Shown piece by piece: positions 7,379-13,005 of a stretch of 13,005 nucleotides of DNA. The number at the start of each line of letters is the position of its first letter. The first letter of the stretch is position 1. Under the pieces are notes generated by a model. That model searched no databases and was not told the DNA's origin. It saw nothing but the letters and a program-made list of their open reading frames with translations. Source of the DNA: an uncultured Actinomycetes bacterium (GTDB taxonomy: Bacteria > Actinomycetota > Actinomycetes > Nanopelagicales > Nanopelagicaceae); the NCBI GenBank assembly GCA_903921405.1, contig CAIXPV010000052.1, positions 1 through 13,005 of the forward strand, read 5' to 3'. Made by a program: the position numbers and the translations under genes.

Positions 7379-9913
7379 TTACTTACTGCTTTGAACGTTC
7401 ACAGCACGCAATAAACCATCGCGAGCTTCGGTAACTAACTTGCGCAAGACTGTTGGCGCATCTTTGCCAACGGTATCTAACCAGGAAGTCGTCTTATCAA
7501 TAGTTGATTGAGATAAGACCCACGTTGGGTAAAGACCGCTCACTATTTTGCTTGCTCCCTCGTATGACTTAGATTCCCAGACGGTGATGATTGAATCGAA
7601 GTATTGATCTACGTATGAGGCCAATAGTTCACGTTGAATCGGTCTCTGGAATCCAGCGACAAGGGCCGAGCGCACTGAGGTTTGAATATCCTCATTGATA
7701 ATCTTGTTCCAGGCATAGTTCTTGGCCTCAACTGTTGGAGATGCAGCAACTGCAGTCTCATGGAAACAGTTACCGCTAGTGGTGTTATCTCGTGCAAGTT
7801 CGGCATCGAGCTCTTCCTTGGTGATGGCTCCGCGCTCGGACAAAGCGATTATGAAGAACCAACGTTGATCTGCATCGACAATAAAACCAGGAGCTGAACC
7901 GTTGAGAAGTCCTCGCACTGCATTTATGTGTTCGGCAGTCACGGCGTTTTGAGCAAAGGCGCGCGCAAACAACATCTGTAAGTCACTGCCAGGTGCAGAA
8001 CTCTTAGTTAGTGCATCCAAACCATTAGCAATCTTTAGGCGCATCTGATCGCGCGCGGTATCTGGTGTGTAAGCCTCAACCGATGTGTACATCTGTGTTA
8101 ACACAATGTTGACCACAGCATCATCATTTTCACCTAGTAGGCCAGCAAAGGCGATATCTAAGAAGTCAGATGATGAAATCTGCCCATCGCGGTGCATGTC
8201 CCACACTGCAGCCCAACATAGAGCGCGAGTTAATGGATCTGCAATCTTTCCGAGATGTGTTGTAAGAGTTGTCAGTGAGCGTGCATCAAAGCGCAGTTTT
8301 GCATACGACAAGTCGCGATCATTAATTAACAATAAATCGGCGACCTTTTGACCGGCAAACTGTGGAACGTCAGTGAGTGCACCAGCAACATCGAGCTCTA
8401 CTGATGTGCGAAGCTTGACTGAATCACCATCGATGTCATACAAAGCCACAGCTAAGCGATGTGGGCGAAGCTCAGTAGATCCGGCAGGAATCAACGGTGC
8501 TTCTTGCTTGATTGCAACCGATGCGTATGTATCTCCATCGATAGTTAGCTCTGGGCGCAGAGTGTTTACACCTGCGGTTTGCAACCATGTCGCTGCCCAT
8601 GAATCGAGGGAGCGGCCACTGGCAGCTTCTAGTTGGTCAAAGAGATCTTTAAGTGTTGTATTGCCCCAAGCATGCTTGGCAAAGTACTTTTGAAGGCCAG
8701 TAATAAAATTATCACGACCAACGTGTGCAACTAATTGCTGCAACACAGATGCTCCCTTGGCATAGGTAATGCCGTCAAAGTTAGCGTTAACAGCCTCAAT
8801 ATCGACCATGTCGGCAACGATTGGATGCGTCGAAACTAACTGATCTTGTCGGTAAGCCCAGTTCTTTCGCTCGCTGTTAAAGCCCGCCCAGCCACCCGTA
8901 AATCGAGTGGCTTCTACCATTGCAAGATAGGCCATGAACTCGGCAAAGGATTCGTTAAGCCACAGATCATCCCACCACGACATAGTTACTAAGTCGCCGA
9001 ACCACATGTGTGCCATTTCATGCAAGATTACGTTTGCACGAGACATATACATTTTTTCTGGCATGTGACTGCGGAAAACTAACAAGTCCTCGCGGAAAGT
9101 AACTGCACCTGCATTTTCCATAGCGCCAAAGTTAAAATCAACAACTGCAATCTGATCGTATTTTTCAAAAGGATAGGCAAGACCAAATGTCTTTTCGAAG
9201 TGATCAAAGCCCTGCTTGGTTAGTAAGAAAATATCATCTGGATCTAAATACTGTGCCATTGATTTGCGGCAATATATTCCGAGCGGTACATCTTTAGAGC
9301 CCTTATAAACATCGTGAACATGTGAATATGGACCTGCAATGAGTGCAGCTAAATACATTGGGATTCGTGGAGTTGCAGCGAACTTCCACGTTGCTTTATC
9401 GGCCTTAACTTCTTTACCAATCTGTGTGTTATTTGAAATCGCTTCCCAATGGCCAGGAGTAGTAACTGTTAAAGCAAAAGTTGCCTTAAGGGATGGCTGA
9501 TCAAAGCAAGGGAACATGTGGCGGATATATGCGGTTTCACCTTGTGAATATAAGTAGATCTCATTATCGGATGGATCAACTGAACGTTGAAGGCCTTCTC
9601 CGGATTTTGAATAAATAGCATCGATTTCGATAATCAACTCATTCTCGGCAGCAAGATTCTTTAGGTAAACGGTTTCGCCATCGAAGTCGCTTGTATCGAC
9701 AGGGGAGCCATTTAAGCTAGCTGAGATAATTGAGCGACCACATGCATCGATAAAGGTTGAATATCCCGGGGTGTTGCAGGAGAACTTCACAACCGACTTT
9801 GAATAAAAGCTCTCTGCCCCAGTTGTGACATCTAGGGTGATGTCGTAGCTATGAACGACTAGATGGTCAGCACGCTCTTTGGCTTCGATGCGAGATATGT
9901 TGATTCCTGGCAC
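7379..9913 (-). CDS. pepN: Aminopeptidase N, M1 zinc metallopeptidase
   Basis: This 844-residue cytoplasmic enzyme removes N-terminal residues from peptides in the last steps of protein turnover. Numbered from the GTG start, it has the N-terminal beta-saddle domain, the exopeptidase motif GAMEN (263-267), the zinc site HEMAH (His298, catalytic Glu299, His302) with Glu321 in WLNESFAEF at the canonical HExxH-x18-E spacing, and the transition-state Tyr384 in ITYAKGASV. A long alpha-helical ERAP1-C-like domain fills the C-terminal half. The frame is open further up (to 9979), but the GTG at 9913 is chosen because it gives the family start (PGINISRIEAKERADHL), has GGGAG 7 nt upstream, and avoids overlap with trmB. 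No signal peptide is present. It is divergent from trmB with a 50-nt gap. Confidence 0.96.
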   Translation of the reverse strand: MPGINISRIEAKERADHLVVHSYDITLDVTTGAESFYSKSVVKFSCNTPGYSTFIDACGRSIISASLNGSPVDTSDFDGETVYLKNLAAENELIIEIDAIYSKSGEGLQRSVDPSDNEIYLYSQGETAYIRHMFPCFDQPSLKATFALTVTTPGHWEAISNNTQIGKEVKADKATWKFAATPRIPMYLAALIAGPYSHVHDVYKGSKDVPLGIYCRKSMAQYLDPDDIFLLTKQGFDHFEKTFGLAYPFEKYDQIAVVDFNFGAMENAGAVTFREDLLVFRSHMPEKMYMSRANVILHEMAHMWFGDLVTMSWWDDLWLNESFAEFMAYLAMVEATRFTGGWAGFNSERKNWAYRQDQLVSTHPIVADMVDIEAVNANFDGITYAKGASVLQQLVAHVGRDNFITGLQKYFAKHAWGNTTLKDLFDQLEAASGRSLDSWAATWLQTAGVNTLRPELTIDGDTYASVAIKQEAPLIPAGSTELRPHRLAVALYDIDGDSVKLRTSVELDVAGALTDVPQFAGQKVADLLLINDRDLSYAKLRFDARSLTTLTTHLGKIADPLTRALCWAAVWDMHRDGQISSSDFLDIAFAGLLGENDDAVVNIVLTQMYTSVEAYTPDTARDQMRLKIANGLDALTKSSAPGSDLQMLFARAFAQNAVTAEHINAVRGLLNGSAPGFIVDADQRWFFIIALSERGAITKEELDAELARDNTTSGNCFHETAVAASPTVEAKNYAWNKIINEDIQTSVRSALVAGFQRPIQRELLASYVDQYFDSIITVWESKSYEGASKIVSGLYPTWVLSQSTIDKTTSWLDTVGKDAPTVLRKLVTEARDGLLRAVNVQSSK

Positions 9914-9920
9914 GGTAGAA

Positions 9921-9925
9921 CTCCC
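9921..9925 (-). promoter_or_regulatory. Ribosome binding site deciding the pepN start
   Basis: On the minus strand GGGAG sits 7 nt before the GTG at 9913. It supports this start over in-frame codons further upstream (to 9979) that would put the pepN start inside the divergent trmB coding region. Confidence 0.7.
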
Positions 9926-9963
9926 TTTTGTAGGTATCAATCCAACCATGACATTCTTGCCCC

Positions 9964-10623
9964 ATGGAACGCCCCTCAATTCGTAGCTACAGCATTCGTG
10001 GGACGCGCATCACAGAGGCACAACGTGCGGCTAAGAAAAGCCTGCAGGAAATCCATGGAATTGCAGTTGCCGCAGAGAAGTTAGATCTGCAGGCAGTTTT
10101 TCCGCAGGCTGCAAAAATTATTATGGAGATCGGTTTTGGCATGGGGGAAGCCACAGCCATCATTGCGCTGAACTCGCCGGAGAACGGTTACTTAGCCGTT
10201 GATCTGCATCCACCTGGGATTGGAAAGTTACTTTCTAGAATTCAAGAACAGAAGATTACGAATATTAAAGTTATCGAAGATGACGTACATGTCGTGCTGC
10301 CCTACATGATCAATGACGAATCCCTTGACGGCGTGCACCTATATTTTCCGGATCCTTGGCCGAAAGTTAAACACCACAAGCGCCGGATAGTAAATACGGG
10401 GTTTTTAGAACTTGTTGCATCAAAGTTAAAGCCAGGCGGATATTTTCATTTAGCAACTGACTGGGTTCCATATGCAGAATCCATGGAGAATGTTTTTAAG
10501 ACTTCAACCCAATTTAGCGGGGGAGTAATTGATAAACCAAATTGGCGACCAGTGACCAGATTTGAAGGTCAAGGGATCGACAAAGATCACCGAGTTACAG
10601 ACCTGCTGTATCTTCGTAAGTAG
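9964..10623 (+). CDS. trmB: tRNA (guanine-N7-)-methyltransferase
   Basis: This 219-residue SAM-dependent enzyme makes m7G at position 46 in the tRNA variable loop. The SAM-binding motif EIGFGMGEAT is at 55-64, with acidic Asp80 ending the next strand. The TrmB hallmark LYFPDPWPKVKHHKRRI spans 126-142. LKPGGYFHLATD (155-166) and the C-terminal TRFEGQGIDKDHRVTDLLY (198-216) are also typical. An in-frame TGA at 9949-9951 makes the ATG at 9964 the only good start; no Shine-Dalgarno precedes it, so a very short or absent leader is likely. The N-terminal extension is short. It is divergent from pepN and its last 29 nt overlap the 3' end of rpiB on the other strand. Confidence 0.95.
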   Translation: MERPSIRSYSIRGTRITEAQRAAKKSLQEIHGIAVAAEKLDLQAVFPQAAKIIMEIGFGMGEATAIIALNSPENGYLAVDLHPPGIGKLLSRIQEQKITNIKVIEDDVHVVLPYMINDESLDGVHLYFPDPWPKVKHHKRRIVNTGFLELVASKLKPGGYFHLATDWVPYAESMENVFKTSTQFSGGVIDKPNWRPVTRFEGQGIDKDHRVTDLLYLRK

Positions 10624-11050
10624 AAATCTTGTTGATGCGTCGAATATGACGCTCGTCGTTGCTAAATGGCGTTTCAATAAACGCATCGATTATCGCTTTG
10701 CACTCATCGATTGAGTGCATCCGACCACCGATTCCAACTACATTTGCATTGTTATGCTCTTTTGCTAGCTTTGCAGTCTCAACGCTCCAAGCAAGTGCGG
10801 CGCGAACGCCTGTAACTTTATTTGCTGCGATCTGTTCGCCATTTCCAGAGCCACCTAGAACAATTCCCAGAGACAATGGATCTGCAACTGTTGCAGCAGC
10901 GGCCGGTATGCAAAAATCTGGGTAGTCATCTAAGGCATCAAATTGATGCGGGCCATGGTCTATAACGCTGTGGCCTTTGGATTCAAGATATTCAACCAGT
11001 GCACCTTTTAGTTCCAGCCCTGCATGATCGCTGCCGATATGAATTCTCAT
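10595..11050 (-). CDS. rpiB: Ribose-5-phosphate isomerase B
   Basis: This 151-residue enzyme interconverts ribose-5-phosphate and ribulose-5-phosphate in the non-oxidative pentose phosphate pathway. GSDHAG (6-11) and the anion-hole stretch GGSGNGEQIAANK (66-78) identify the RpiB/LacAB fold. Glu72 stands where M. tuberculosis RpiB has its catalytic Glu75, and there is no Cys in the E. coli position, so this is the actinobacterial active-site type. The 3' end overlaps trmB by 29 nt in convergent orientation. Upstream on the same strand the secreted-protein gene is cut off by a strong terminator, so rpiB should have its own promoter in the short space 11051-11079. A CACAAT at 11057-11062 (minus strand) could be a weak -10. 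Confidence 0.95.
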   Translation of the reverse strand: MRIHIGSDHAGLELKGALVEYLESKGHSVIDHGPHQFDALDDYPDFCIPAAAATVADPLSLGIVLGGSGNGEQIAANKVTGVRAALAWSVETAKLAKEHNNANVVGIGGRMHSIDECKAIIDAFIETPFSNDERHIRRINKISTYEDTAGL

Positions 11051-11079
11051 GTGTGCATTGTGCCATTAACTGCAATAAG

Positions 11080-11115
11080 AAAACCCGCCACATGATTGCT
11101 CACGTGGCGGGTCTT
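11080..11115 (-). terminator. Intrinsic terminator of the Ala-rich secreted protein gene
   Basis: A 9-bp perfect stem (ACCCGCCAC at 11083-11091 with GTGGCGGGT at 11104-11112) encloses a 12-nt loop. It can be extended by one G-U and two A-U pairs on the minus strand. Read on the minus strand the second arm runs into TTTTCTTATT, a proper U-tract. The plus-strand side lacks one. It therefore ends transcription coming from 11834-11157 and insulates rpiB. Confidence 0.85.
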
Positions 11116-11156
11116 ACCCTTAGGAGGATTTATATATGAATCTAGTTCTTACCTTA

Positions 11157-11834
11157 TTAGTGATTTCTTCCCTTGCCACCGTCCATGTGTCCCGGACCGC
11201 CCTTACCCATGCCTGGACCCATTGCTCCACGAACTGCATCAACTTCAGCAGTTACATGTGCGGTGAGACCAGCTTTTAGAGTTACGGCTTGTGCTGCAGT
11301 AATTTTTCCTGCAGTAACTGCTGCATCAATCTCTTTAGTCTCTGCTGCAACTAGAGCTGTAATCAATGCAGCCTTCTTAGTTCCGGCAATTGCTCCAAGT
11401 GTTTCACCTGCAGCAAGACGAGTCTTGATAGTTGCAGCATCGATACCAATGGTTGTTGCGATTAGCGCCTCACGCGCTGCACGCTGTGCATCATTGGCAG
11501 GATTGCCTCCACCATGTTCGGCGGCTTCAGCTGCATGTGCTGCAGTTAGAGCTGCAGTGATTGCATCTGATTGTGCTTGCGTGATTGTTCCCTTAGTAAC
11601 AAGTCCTGCAAGAACGCTAGCGAGAGCAGCTTCTTGGTCGCCTTTCATCTGGCCCATTGATCCACCTGCCATTGGGTTAGCAATAGCGTTTACTGTGGTC
11701 GTAGCTGTAGTTGTCTTAACTGAAACTGCCTTACCTTTTGACTGTGATGCTGTAGCAACACCGACAGTGCTAACTGAGAGTGCAACAGTTGTTAGAACAA
11801 CTGCGGCAATCTTTCTCTTTGATGACATTTGCAT
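11157..11834 (-). CDS. Secreted Ala-rich helical-repeat protein with Gly/Met/His-rich tail
   Basis: This is a 225-residue protein. A basic start (SSKRK) and hydrophobic core (residues 9-27) with an ATA-S site give a Sec signal peptide, cleaved probably after Ala29. A Thr-rich linker and a Met/Gly patch (MAGGSMGQMKG, 55-65) follow. Two related helical segments come next: KGTITQAQSDAITAAL (81-96) and AGKITAAQAVTLKAGL (175-190), with a larger module (IGIDAATIKTRLAAGETLGAIA, 129-150) before the second. Such modules recur in actinobacterial secreted proteins, but I know no assigned function. The tail (201-225) is rich in Gly, Met, His and Lys. Either of two ATGs (11834 or 11828) fits the GGGAAG purine runs upstream. 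It is followed by its own terminator and is divergent from the collagen-like gene. Confidence 0.82.
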   Translation of the reverse strand: MQMSSKRKIAAVVLTTVALSVSTVGVATASQSKGKAVSVKTTTATTTVNAIANPMAGGSMGQMKGDQEAALASVLAGLVTKGTITQAQSDAITAALTAAHAAEAAEHGGGNPANDAQRAAREALIATTIGIDAATIKTRLAAGETLGAIAGTKKAALITALVAAETKEIDAAVTAGKITAAQAVTLKAGLTAHVTAEVDAVRGAMGPGMGKGGPGHMDGGKGRNH

Positions 11835-11891
11835 GTCTTCCCTTCCCTAGTGGAACTGTCTGTGACCCCTCGTCATCGACTACCCGTAATT

Positions 11892-11956
11892 AACTACTTA
11901 ATACTGAGGATGCTAGTAATCCATCCTTAGAACACCGTGTGAGTATTTAAGTAGTT
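11892..11956. repeat. Nested inverted repeats in the divergent control region
   Basis: The outer arms AACTACTTAATAC (11892-11904) and GTATTTAAGTAGTT (11943-11956) are reverse complements except for one extra T. Between them CTGAGGATG (11904-11912) pairs with CATCCTTAG (11922-11930), with one G-U and a 9-nt loop. There is no T-tract on either side, so this is not an intrinsic terminator. It could be an operator pair or a transcript-borne structure. Confidence 0.6.
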
Positions 11957-11970
11957 TCGACGAAAAATGC

Positions 11971-11990
11971 TGGGTTTACCCACTTATAGT
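11971..11990 (+). promoter_or_regulatory. Palindromic operator-like site and -10 hexamer of the collagen-like gene
   Basis: TGGGTTTACCCA (11971-11982) has 5-bp arms around TT and is followed after 2 nt by TATAGT (11985-11990), a good -10 match. No -35 is evident at normal spacing. A start near 11997 would give a leader of about 92 nt. A protein bound to the palindrome would block or recruit polymerase directly. Confidence 0.4.
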
Positions 11991-12088
11991 GCAATTAGTG
12001 ATGCAGGGAACTCCTTATTTCTCTCAGAATCCTCACGCTTAAGACTGAATCCCAGTTTCGTCCCCGCCTTTTGGAAAGGTTTCCCATC

Positions 12089-13005
12089 ATGAAGCGTCCA
12101 TTTACAACTCTTGCAATCCTTCTATCAATTTCAATGTTCTCTACGTATAGCGCTTTTCCTGCACAAAAAACATCCGTCACTTTAAAAAAGGCAGGACGAA
12201 CAACTACTACATCACCCAACACAATCCTTAGCGGGAGTGGAGTTCCGACAAAAACAACTGGTATCGATGGTGATTTCTATATTGATATAAAGAATGCAAA
12301 TCTTTATGGACCGAAATCAAAAGGTGTTTGGAAGATTGCAACATCACTTCGGTTACCAGTTGAAAAATCAGTTACTGCTAATCCAGTTGCAGGTGTTGAT
12401 GGAGCAGTTGGTGCAACTGGAGCCAAAGGATCGCAAGGCGTACAAGGCGCGCAAGGAGTACAAGGTGATCAAGGAAACGTTGGCGCAGTTGGCTTACAAG
12501 GCGTGCAAGGCATTAGCGGATTAACTGGTCTACAAGGTGAAACAGGTGCAAATGGTTTACAAGGATTAACTGGAGCAGTTGGTTTATCTGGAACAACTGG
12601 ACCTAAAGGTGATCCTGGTGCAACAGGAGTTACAGGATTAACTGGAGCAAAGGGTGATACTGGAGCAGCAGGAATTAATGGAACACAAGGTGCAACGGGC
12701 GCACAAGGTTCTGTTGGTGCAACTGGAAGTAATGGTGCACAAGGAGCACAAGGAGCAGCAGGTGCAGTTGGTCCAGCAGGTACTAATGGAACACAAGGTG
12801 CAACAGGTGCAAGTGGTGTTGCCGGTTCGCAAGGCGTTGCAGGTGCAACTGGTGCGCAAGGTGCAACTGGATCTGCAGGTTCACAAGGATCAACTGGTGC
12901 AACAGGTTCAACTGGATTGCAAGGCGCAAAAGGTGACACAGGCACAACTGGTTCTCAAGGTATTCAAGGAGTTAAAGGAGATACGGGTACAACTGGATCA
13001 CAAGG
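12089..13005 (+). CDS. Secreted collagen-like (Gly-X-Y repeat) protein, 5' part
   Basis: The frame starts at ATG 12089 (GGAAAGG ribosome binding run 9 nt upstream) and stays open to the window end, giving 305 residues plus a partial codon. A signal peptide (MKRPF, then a hydrophobic stretch LAILLSISMFS, cleavage near Ala22-Ala25) leads to a short Thr/Lys-rich part. A compact module follows at about 48-86 (GSGVPTKTTGIDGDFYID, then LYGPKSKGVW), of a kind I remember in front of bacterial and phage collagen-like repeats. From Gly102 there are 68 Gly-X-Y triplets without interruption, with only 3 prolines. Position Y is Gln in 21 triplets and Thr in 21. Four Lys-Gly-Asp steps could stabilise a triple helix. 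A cell-surface or extracellular fibrous role is inferred; the C-terminal anchor lies outside the window. Confidence 0.9.
   Translation, partial: MKRPFTTLAILLSISMFSTYSAFPAQKTSVTLKKAGRTTTTSPNTILSGSGVPTKTTGIDGDFYIDIKNANLYGPKSKGVWKIATSLRLPVEKSVTANPVAGVDGAVGATGAKGSQGVQGAQGVQGDQGNVGAVGLQGVQGISGLTGLQGETGANGLQGLTGAVGLSGTTGPKGDPGATGVTGLTGAKGDTGAAGINGTQGATGAQGSVGATGSNGAQGAQGAAGAVGPAGTNGTQGATGASGVAGSQGVAGATGAQGATGSAGSQGSTGATGSTGLQGAKGDTGTTGSQGIQGVKGDTGTTGSQ
12392..13005 (+). repeat. Low-complexity 9-bp-periodic DNA encoding Gly-X-Y
   Basis: The stretch is built from degenerate 9-bp units of the form GGN-NNN-CAA or GGN-NNN-ACT, with exact local copies such as GGAGCACAA twice around 12740-12757 and GGATTAACTGG at three places between 12510 and 12660. 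It continues past the window. It is coding repeat DNA prone to slippage or recombination. Confidence 0.85.

Larger units (their letters stand above)
11835..12088. other. Divergent intergenic region between two secreted-protein genes
   Basis: These 254 bp hold no credible gene. On the left are the purine-rich ribosome binding runs of the Ala-rich gene (11837-11847, minus strand). The middle has nested inverted repeats (11892-11956). On the right are a palindrome and -10-like hexamer (11971-11990), then about 95 nt of probable leader ending in a GGAAAGG ribosome binding site (12073-12079), 9 nt before the collagen-like ATG. No clear promoter for the minus-strand gene was found. Confidence 0.75.

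Noticed and set aside
9914..9979. Longer pepN with 22 extra N-terminal residues
   Set aside because: It would overlap the divergent trmB start. The GTG at 9913 has GGGAG upstream and matches where PepN proteins normally begin.
11173..11850. 225-codon plus-strand frame opposite the Ala-rich secreted protein
   Set aside because: Ala-rich GC-biased codons leave the complementary frame open. The minus frame has signal peptide, ribosome binding site and terminator; the plus frame has none.
11904..11930. Hairpin CTGAGGATG/CATCCTTAG as a terminator
   Set aside because: No T-tract follows on either strand, and it lies upstream of both flanking genes, not downstream.
11995..12222. 75-codon minus-strand frame across the collagen-like start
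   Set aside because: No family resemblance and no ribosome binding site; it overlaps the leader and signal peptide of a well-supported gene.
12469..12945. 158-codon Pro/Cys-rich open frame on the minus strand
   Set aside because: It is the exact complement of the Gly-X-Y repeat: glycine codons read backwards give proline codons. There is no ribosome binding site, and the sense frame has a signal peptide and continuous repeat register.
12392..13005. Repeat periodicity suggesting a CRISPR array or tandem satellite
   Set aside because: The period is 9 bp, in frame, degenerate and matches Gly-X-Y coding; there are no spacers of uniform length and no cas genes.

Overview
The window looks like chromosomal DNA from a small-genome, moderately low-GC actinobacterium. 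The protein types and gene order are actinobacterial: an actinobacterial EttA, a group II truncated haemoglobin, an RpiB with Glu rather than Cys as the likely base, an HNH protein, and PepN. The base composition is clearly AT-richer than in mycobacteria or Streptomyces, with many TTA, AAA and GAA codons. Genes are packed with overlaps or almost no spacing. A freshwater planktonic lineage such as Nanopelagicales (acI) would fit, but that is an inference from style and not a proven assignment.

Layout. Positions 1-6002 (+) form one tight gene string: the 3' end of ettA (ABC-F translation factor), a hotdog-fold thioesterase, a GH13 alpha-glucosidase, two MFS transporters of different subfamilies, and a truncated haemoglobin (glbO). 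Junctions are 1-nt, 4-nt or 11-nt overlaps or a 2-nt gap, so translational coupling is likely. An MscS-family mini-channel (-) converges on glbO and overlaps its end. Next come an HNH-domain protein and a 61-residue single-span membrane protein (+). The latter abuts, stop to stop, a large aminopeptidase N gene (pepN, -). pepN is divergent from trmB (tRNA m7G46 methyltransferase, +), which converges with and overlaps rpiB (ribose-5-phosphate isomerase B, -). From memory, the order ettA, thioesterase, alpha-glucosidase, glbO, HNH, pepN, rpiB resembles Mycobacterium tuberculosis Rv2477c to Rv2465c, so most of the window appears to be an old conserved actinobacterial neighbourhood.

The last 2 kb differ in character. 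A secreted Ala-rich helical-repeat protein (-) with its own intrinsic terminator is divergent from a secreted collagen-like protein (+) that runs off the window. The shared 254-bp intergenic region holds nested inverted repeats and a palindrome abutting a -10-like hexamer. The collagen-like gene begins at 12089. It has a signal peptide, a short non-collagenous N-terminal module, and at least 68 uninterrupted Gly-X-Y triplets that are almost free of proline and dominated by Gln and Thr in the Y position.

Most of the window is housekeeping. No CRISPR array, transposase, phage gene, tRNA or rRNA was recognised. The best candidates for something less described are the secreted-protein pair and its shared control region, and the minimal MscS-like channel.
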